Source: CAWHYG01 sp963833505
GTDB taxonomy: Bacteria; Eisenbacteria; RBG-16-71-46; CAIMUX01
Direction of reading: 5' to 3'
Assembly (NCBI GenBank): GCA_963833505.1
Contig: CAWHYG010000007.1
Span: 558,001 to 622,000 of the forward strand
DNA: 64,000 nt
Shown here: piece after piece, positions 61,356 to 64,000 of the stretch
How the letters are laid out: every line of letters starts with the position of its first letter
Position numbering within the stretch: position 1 is the stretch's first letter
Translations under genes and position numbers: made by a program
Notes under the pieces: generated by a model
Database searches by the model: none
Told to the model about the DNA's origin: nothing
The model's input: only the letters and a program-made list of their open reading frames with translations

Positions 61356-63139
61356 GGCCCGCCACCTTTGCCATTCGCCGGCGCCGACTGGGACGAATCC
61401 GGCGCGGATGAGTTCGGCTTGCTCAGACGAACCTTGGTCGTGTCCGGCTTCAACGGTCCCGGCGTGTGCACACCGACCTTCGTCGTATCCGGCTTCGAAC
61501 CGACTTTGGTCGTGTCCGGTGTCGACGATCCCGGCGTGTGCGAACCGACCTTGGTCGTGTCTGATTTCAAAAGGCCGGGCTTGGCCAGACCAGTCTTGGT
61601 CGTATCCGGTTTCGCCGAACCCGGCTTCGGCGCACCCGCCCTGGTCGTGTCCGGTTTCGCGGAGCCCGGTTTGGGCGCACCCGCTTTCGTCGTATCCGGC
61701 TTCGATGATCTCATCTTGGACGTGTCCGGGATGGCGGTCCTGGGCAGGTTCAGGTCGAGCTTGTCCAGCACATGCAGCGGTTTGACCTCCAGCGGATAGC
61801 GATACAACACCACCGGATCATCCGGATCCCGGACTCCGTTGTTGTTCAGGTCCCGGAAGGCCCGCAGCTTGTACACGCCGGGCGGAACGTCCGGCCAGCG
61901 GAAGTCCCCCTTCGTGACCGTTTCGCGCACGATGGTCGTGTCCCCGGAGATGAGCTGGGCCCGGATGGGCTTGATGCAGAAGAGGCTCTCGGCGCGCGCC
62001 CCGGTCGCCAGCGAATCGAGGCCGAGGAGCTGCCGGCCTACCGCCACCGAGTCCTTCGGGGTGTTCTTGGGCGATTCTTCCGCCGTTCCGGACAAGGCGG
62101 CATGGAGGCTGTCTTTCTCGCTTCGCACCCGAGCCAGGATCTTCCCGGCCTTCGAGCGCAAGCAGACCGAATCGGCGACGGTCCCGGCCACGGTCCCGGG
62201 CTCGTCCGGATCAGCGACGTAGAGGTTGACGTCGGTAACGACCCGCGACGTGTCTTCGATGACGAGGCTCTCCGGGAGGCAGGCCAGGCGATCGGCCGAC
62301 CGGTTGAACTCCAGATCCTTGTCCCGATCGTAGAAGGCGCAGATCCGAAGAGGCTTGTTCCGGGGCAGGTAATCCAGCTCGTACTTGCCGTCCGCGTCGG
62401 TCTGTCCCAGCCGGAGCGGATCGGGCAGATACGCGTCCTTGGACGTGTCGGGCATCGGCACGCTCCAGGGCCATACGTAGACGAAGAGGCCTTTCGGCGA
62501 GTAGCGCTGCCCGAACACCTCTCCCTTGACCTTCCCCGTATCGAGCGTATCGCCGGTCGAAAAGGCGAAAGACCAGGCTTCCTTGAGCGCGTTGTTGTGA
62601 TGGTCCTTGGTGGCCGTGCCCAGAAGGCCCGCGTAGGTGCGATGCCTGGCCAGCGGGACGCGCGTCCGGAGAATCCAGACGTTCTTCTTCCAGAAGCGCT
62701 CCCGATATTCGACCGGCGGAGAGAGGAAGAAGGACTCCTCGACCGACCGCTTGCTCATCGGCTTACTGAACTTGAGGACCAGGCTGTCGGTGGGCGGAAC
62801 GCGCACGGCGCCGGAATCGGGGAACGTCTTGATCACCTTCGGAGGGGTCACATCCTCCGGCCCGCCGCCCGGGGACCCGATCTCCGCGCAGGCCGCCACC
62901 AGGGCGACGCCCATGATCAGAAGGCTCACCGGAAGCGGGAAGCGTTCCCCTCTCCATCGAAGCCGGCGGACGCCGGGGCGACCGCCAACCGCCGACGGAA
63001 GGCAATCGTCGGAGTCGCATCGCCTCCCGACTACCGTCGACGGAAGGCAATCGTCGGAGTCGCATCGCTCCCCGACAGCTCCGAGTGGTTTCCCGACTGC
63101 GGCGCCGATTCTCACGAGCCAAGAGCGGGTTCGAGACAT
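61352..63139 (-). CDS. Ig-like (Big_5) lipoprotein with N- and C-terminal tandem repeats
   Basis: 595 residues. Export signal at residues 66-84 with lipobox VAAC (Cys84), preceded by two 15-residue repeats (GERCDSDDCLPSTVV/GRRCDSDDCLPSAVG), so the n-region is expanded. The mature start EIGSPGGGPEDVTPPKVIKT and the following PDSGAVRVPPTDSLVLKFSK are typical of the Big_5/SbsA-like Ig domain of FCB-type lipoproteins. Two carboxypeptidase-regulatory-like beta segments (QTDADGKYELDYLPRNKPLR, VPPGVYKLRAFRDLNNNGV) follow. The last 130 residues are a seven-unit 15-residue repeat with consensus PDTTKxG. Overlaps argF by 28 nt and dapF by ATGA. Confidence 0.82.
   Translation of the reverse strand: MSRTRSWLVRIGAAVGKPLGAVGERCDSDDCLPSTVVGRRCDSDDCLPSAVGGRPGVRRLRWRGERFPLPVSLLIMGVALVAACAEIGSPGGGPEDVTPPKVIKTFPDSGAVRVPPTDSLVLKFSKPMSKRSVEESFFLSPPVEYRERFWKKNVWILRTRVPLARHRTYAGLLGTATKDHHNNALKEAWSFAFSTGDTLDTGKVKGEVFGQRYSPKGLFVYVWPWSVPMPDTSKDAYLPDPLRLGQTDADGKYELDYLPRNKPLRICAFYDRDKDLEFNRSADRLACLPESLVIEDTSRVVTDVNLYVADPDEPGTVAGTVADSVCLRSKAGKILARVRSEKDSLHAALSGTAEESPKNTPKDSVAVGRQLLGLDSLATGARAESLFCIKPIRAQLISGDTTIVRETVTKGDFRWPDVPPGVYKLRAFRDLNNNGVRDPDDPVVLYRYPLEVKPLHVLDKLDLNLPRTAIPDTSKMRSSKPDTTKAGAPKPGSAKPDTTRAGAPKPGSAKPDTTKTGLAKPGLLKSDTTKVGSHTPGSSTPDTTKVGSKPDTTKVGVHTPGPLKPDTTKVRLSKPNSSAPDSSQSAPANGKGGGP
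61393..61740. repeat. 45-bp in-frame minisatellite at the lipoprotein C-terminus
   Basis: About seven units of 15 codons, each starting PDTTK or SDTTK. Units 1-2 are nearly identical (PDTTKAGAPKPGSAK and PDTTRAGAPKPGSAK); the later ones diverge and one is shortened. Confidence 0.92.
62993..63076. repeat. 45-bp direct repeat at the lipoprotein N-terminus
   Basis: The 31 bases from 62993 recur from 63038 with a period of 45 bp and no mismatch by eye; the flanks are similar but not identical. They encode two CDSDDCLPS blocks in front of the signal peptide. Confidence 0.9.
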
Positions 63140-64000
63140 CGAACCAGGATCGCTTTCTGGCCATGAAGCCGGTTCTCGGCCTGATCGAAGACCACCGACT
63201 GCGGGCCGTCCATGACCTCGTCCGTGATCTCCTGTCCGCGGTGAGCCGGTAGGCAGTGCATCACGATGGCCTTGGGATCAGCCAGCCCGAGCAGCTTCCG
63301 GTTGACCTGATAGCCGCTGAACTCCTGGACGCGCCGCGCCGCCTCCGCTTCCTGCCCCATGCTCGTCCAAGTGTCGGTGTAGACCACCTGGGCGCCCCGG
63401 ATCGCCTCCGCCGGATCGCTCGTGAGGAGGATCCTTCCCTTGGCCCGCGCCTGGGCCCGCTCGACGATCCAGGATTGCGGGCGATACGGGTCCGGCCCCC
63501 CGAAGGAGAAATCGAAACGGAAGCTCAAGGCGACGTTCAGCCAGGAGTGGACCATGTTGTTCCCGTCGCCCAGATAGGCGACCTTGATCCCGTCGAGCGG
63601 CAGGCCCTTCTCGCGGATGGTCAGGAGATCGGCAAAGACCTGACAGGGATGCGTCAGGTCGGTCAGGCCGTTGATCACCGGGATGGAAGCCGCCGCGGCC
63701 AGATCCTCGACGTCCTTCTGGTTGAAGGTGCGGATCATGATCCCGTCCAGGAACCGGCTGATGACGTTCCCGATGTCGTAGATCGATTCCCTCCGGTTGA
63801 AACCGACCTCGGCATCCGTGATGTACAGGGAGCTGCCGCCGAGCTGGCGCATCCCGACCTCGAAGGAAACCCGGGTACGGAGACTCGGTTTGTGAAAGAC
63901 GCATCCGAGAACCCGGCCCGAGAGCCGCGGTTCCAGCCGTCCCTTGCGGAGCGACTCCTTGAGCGCAACCGCGAGGTCGAGCATGCCGTCGAGCTCGTCC
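63112..64000 (-). CDS. argF: ornithine carbamoyltransferase ArgF (5' end beyond window edge)
   Basis: Citrulline synthesis in the arginine pathway. The carbamoyl-phosphate motif is CVFHKPSLRTRVSFEVGM (Leu in place of the more usual Thr of STRTR). Also present are LTDLTHPCQVFADLLT (HPCQ), AYLGDGNNMVHSWLNVALSF (ornithine-side) and VMHCLPAHRGQEITDEV (HCLP). The frame is open to the right edge, with DELDG before the internal Met at 63984. The true start and about 20-30 residues therefore lie outside the window. Confidence 0.92.
   Translation of the reverse strand, partial: DELDGMLDLAVALKESLRKGRLEPRLSGRVLGCVFHKPSLRTRVSFEVGMRQLGGSSLYITDAEVGFNRRESIYDIGNVISRFLDGIMIRTFNQKDVEDLAAAASIPVINGLTDLTHPCQVFADLLTIREKGLPLDGIKVAYLGDGNNMVHSWLNVALSFRFDFSFGGPDPYRPQSWIVERAQARAKGRILLTSDPAEAIRGAQVVYTDTWTSMGQEAEAARRVQEFSGYQVNRKLLGLADPKAIVMHCLPAHRGQEITDEVMDGPQSVVFDQAENRLHGQKAILVRCLEPALGS

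Noticed and set aside
63128..63145. GGTTCGA-GACA-TCGAACC hairpin resembling a tRNA T-arm
   Set aside because: Only a 7-bp stem inside the end of argF, with no cloverleaf around it; perhaps it masks the start of the 61352 lipoprotein gene, but this is weak.

Overview
The window is high-GC bacterial chromosome from a diderm that makes LPS. It carries a near-complete Raetz lipid A pathway, BamA/Skp, Lol and Lnt. Several secreted proteins end in a FlgD-like/secretion-sorting Ig module, one protein ends in a dockerin, and there is a Firmicutes-type mcsA-mcsB-clpC block. This mix of LPS, McsB and FlgD-like C-termini suggests an FCB-related candidate phylum such as Candidatus Eisenbacteria. That placement is inference from gene content only.

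Layout. 1-4.1 kb: truncated nadB (minus), a lipoprotein and a GT-C type membrane glycosyltransferase (plus). 4.1-5.9 kb: a degraded patch with a sorting-domain gene tail, a membrane protein plus winged-helix regulator pair, an OmpA-domain remnant and a duplicated gene 3' end. 5.9-34.3 kb: about 28 kb entirely on the minus strand. In transcription order it runs degP-like protease, purB, purL, purQ, purS-like, purF, lolC/E, lolD, mcsA, mcsB, clpC, bamA, ompH/skp, lpxD, lpxC-fabZ fusion, lpxA, Gfo/Idh oxidoreductase, lpxB, lysophospholipid acyltransferase, waaA, lpxK. Many junctions are ATGA/TGATG overlaps.

34.6-41 kb: a secreted glycosidase-like FN3 protein, a sialidase-like BNR protein and a small lipoprotein. 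41-49 kb: housekeeping block lnt-rlmI-asd-truA (minus), divergent rpsT (plus), and dapA-dapB (minus). 49-60 kb: exported proteins (FlgD-like tails, a dockerin-bearing heparinase-like protein, a beta-propeller-like repeat protein, an S15-type peptidase, a nitroreductase-like protein), two of which look 5'-truncated. 60-64 kb: argF (partial), a repeat-rich lipoprotein and dapF.

The most striking property is that many conserved housekeeping proteins carry in-frame, degenerate minisatellites at their N-termini or in surface loops. Periods are 9, 12, 15, 24, 30, 39 or 45 bp. Affected genes include bamA, lolD, purF, purL, purQ, purS-like, the lpx-cluster oxidoreductase, dapB, dapF, truA, rlmI, lpxC and a lipoprotein. 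The copies are diverged but frame-preserving, so this is a biological feature and not an assembly artefact of one locus.
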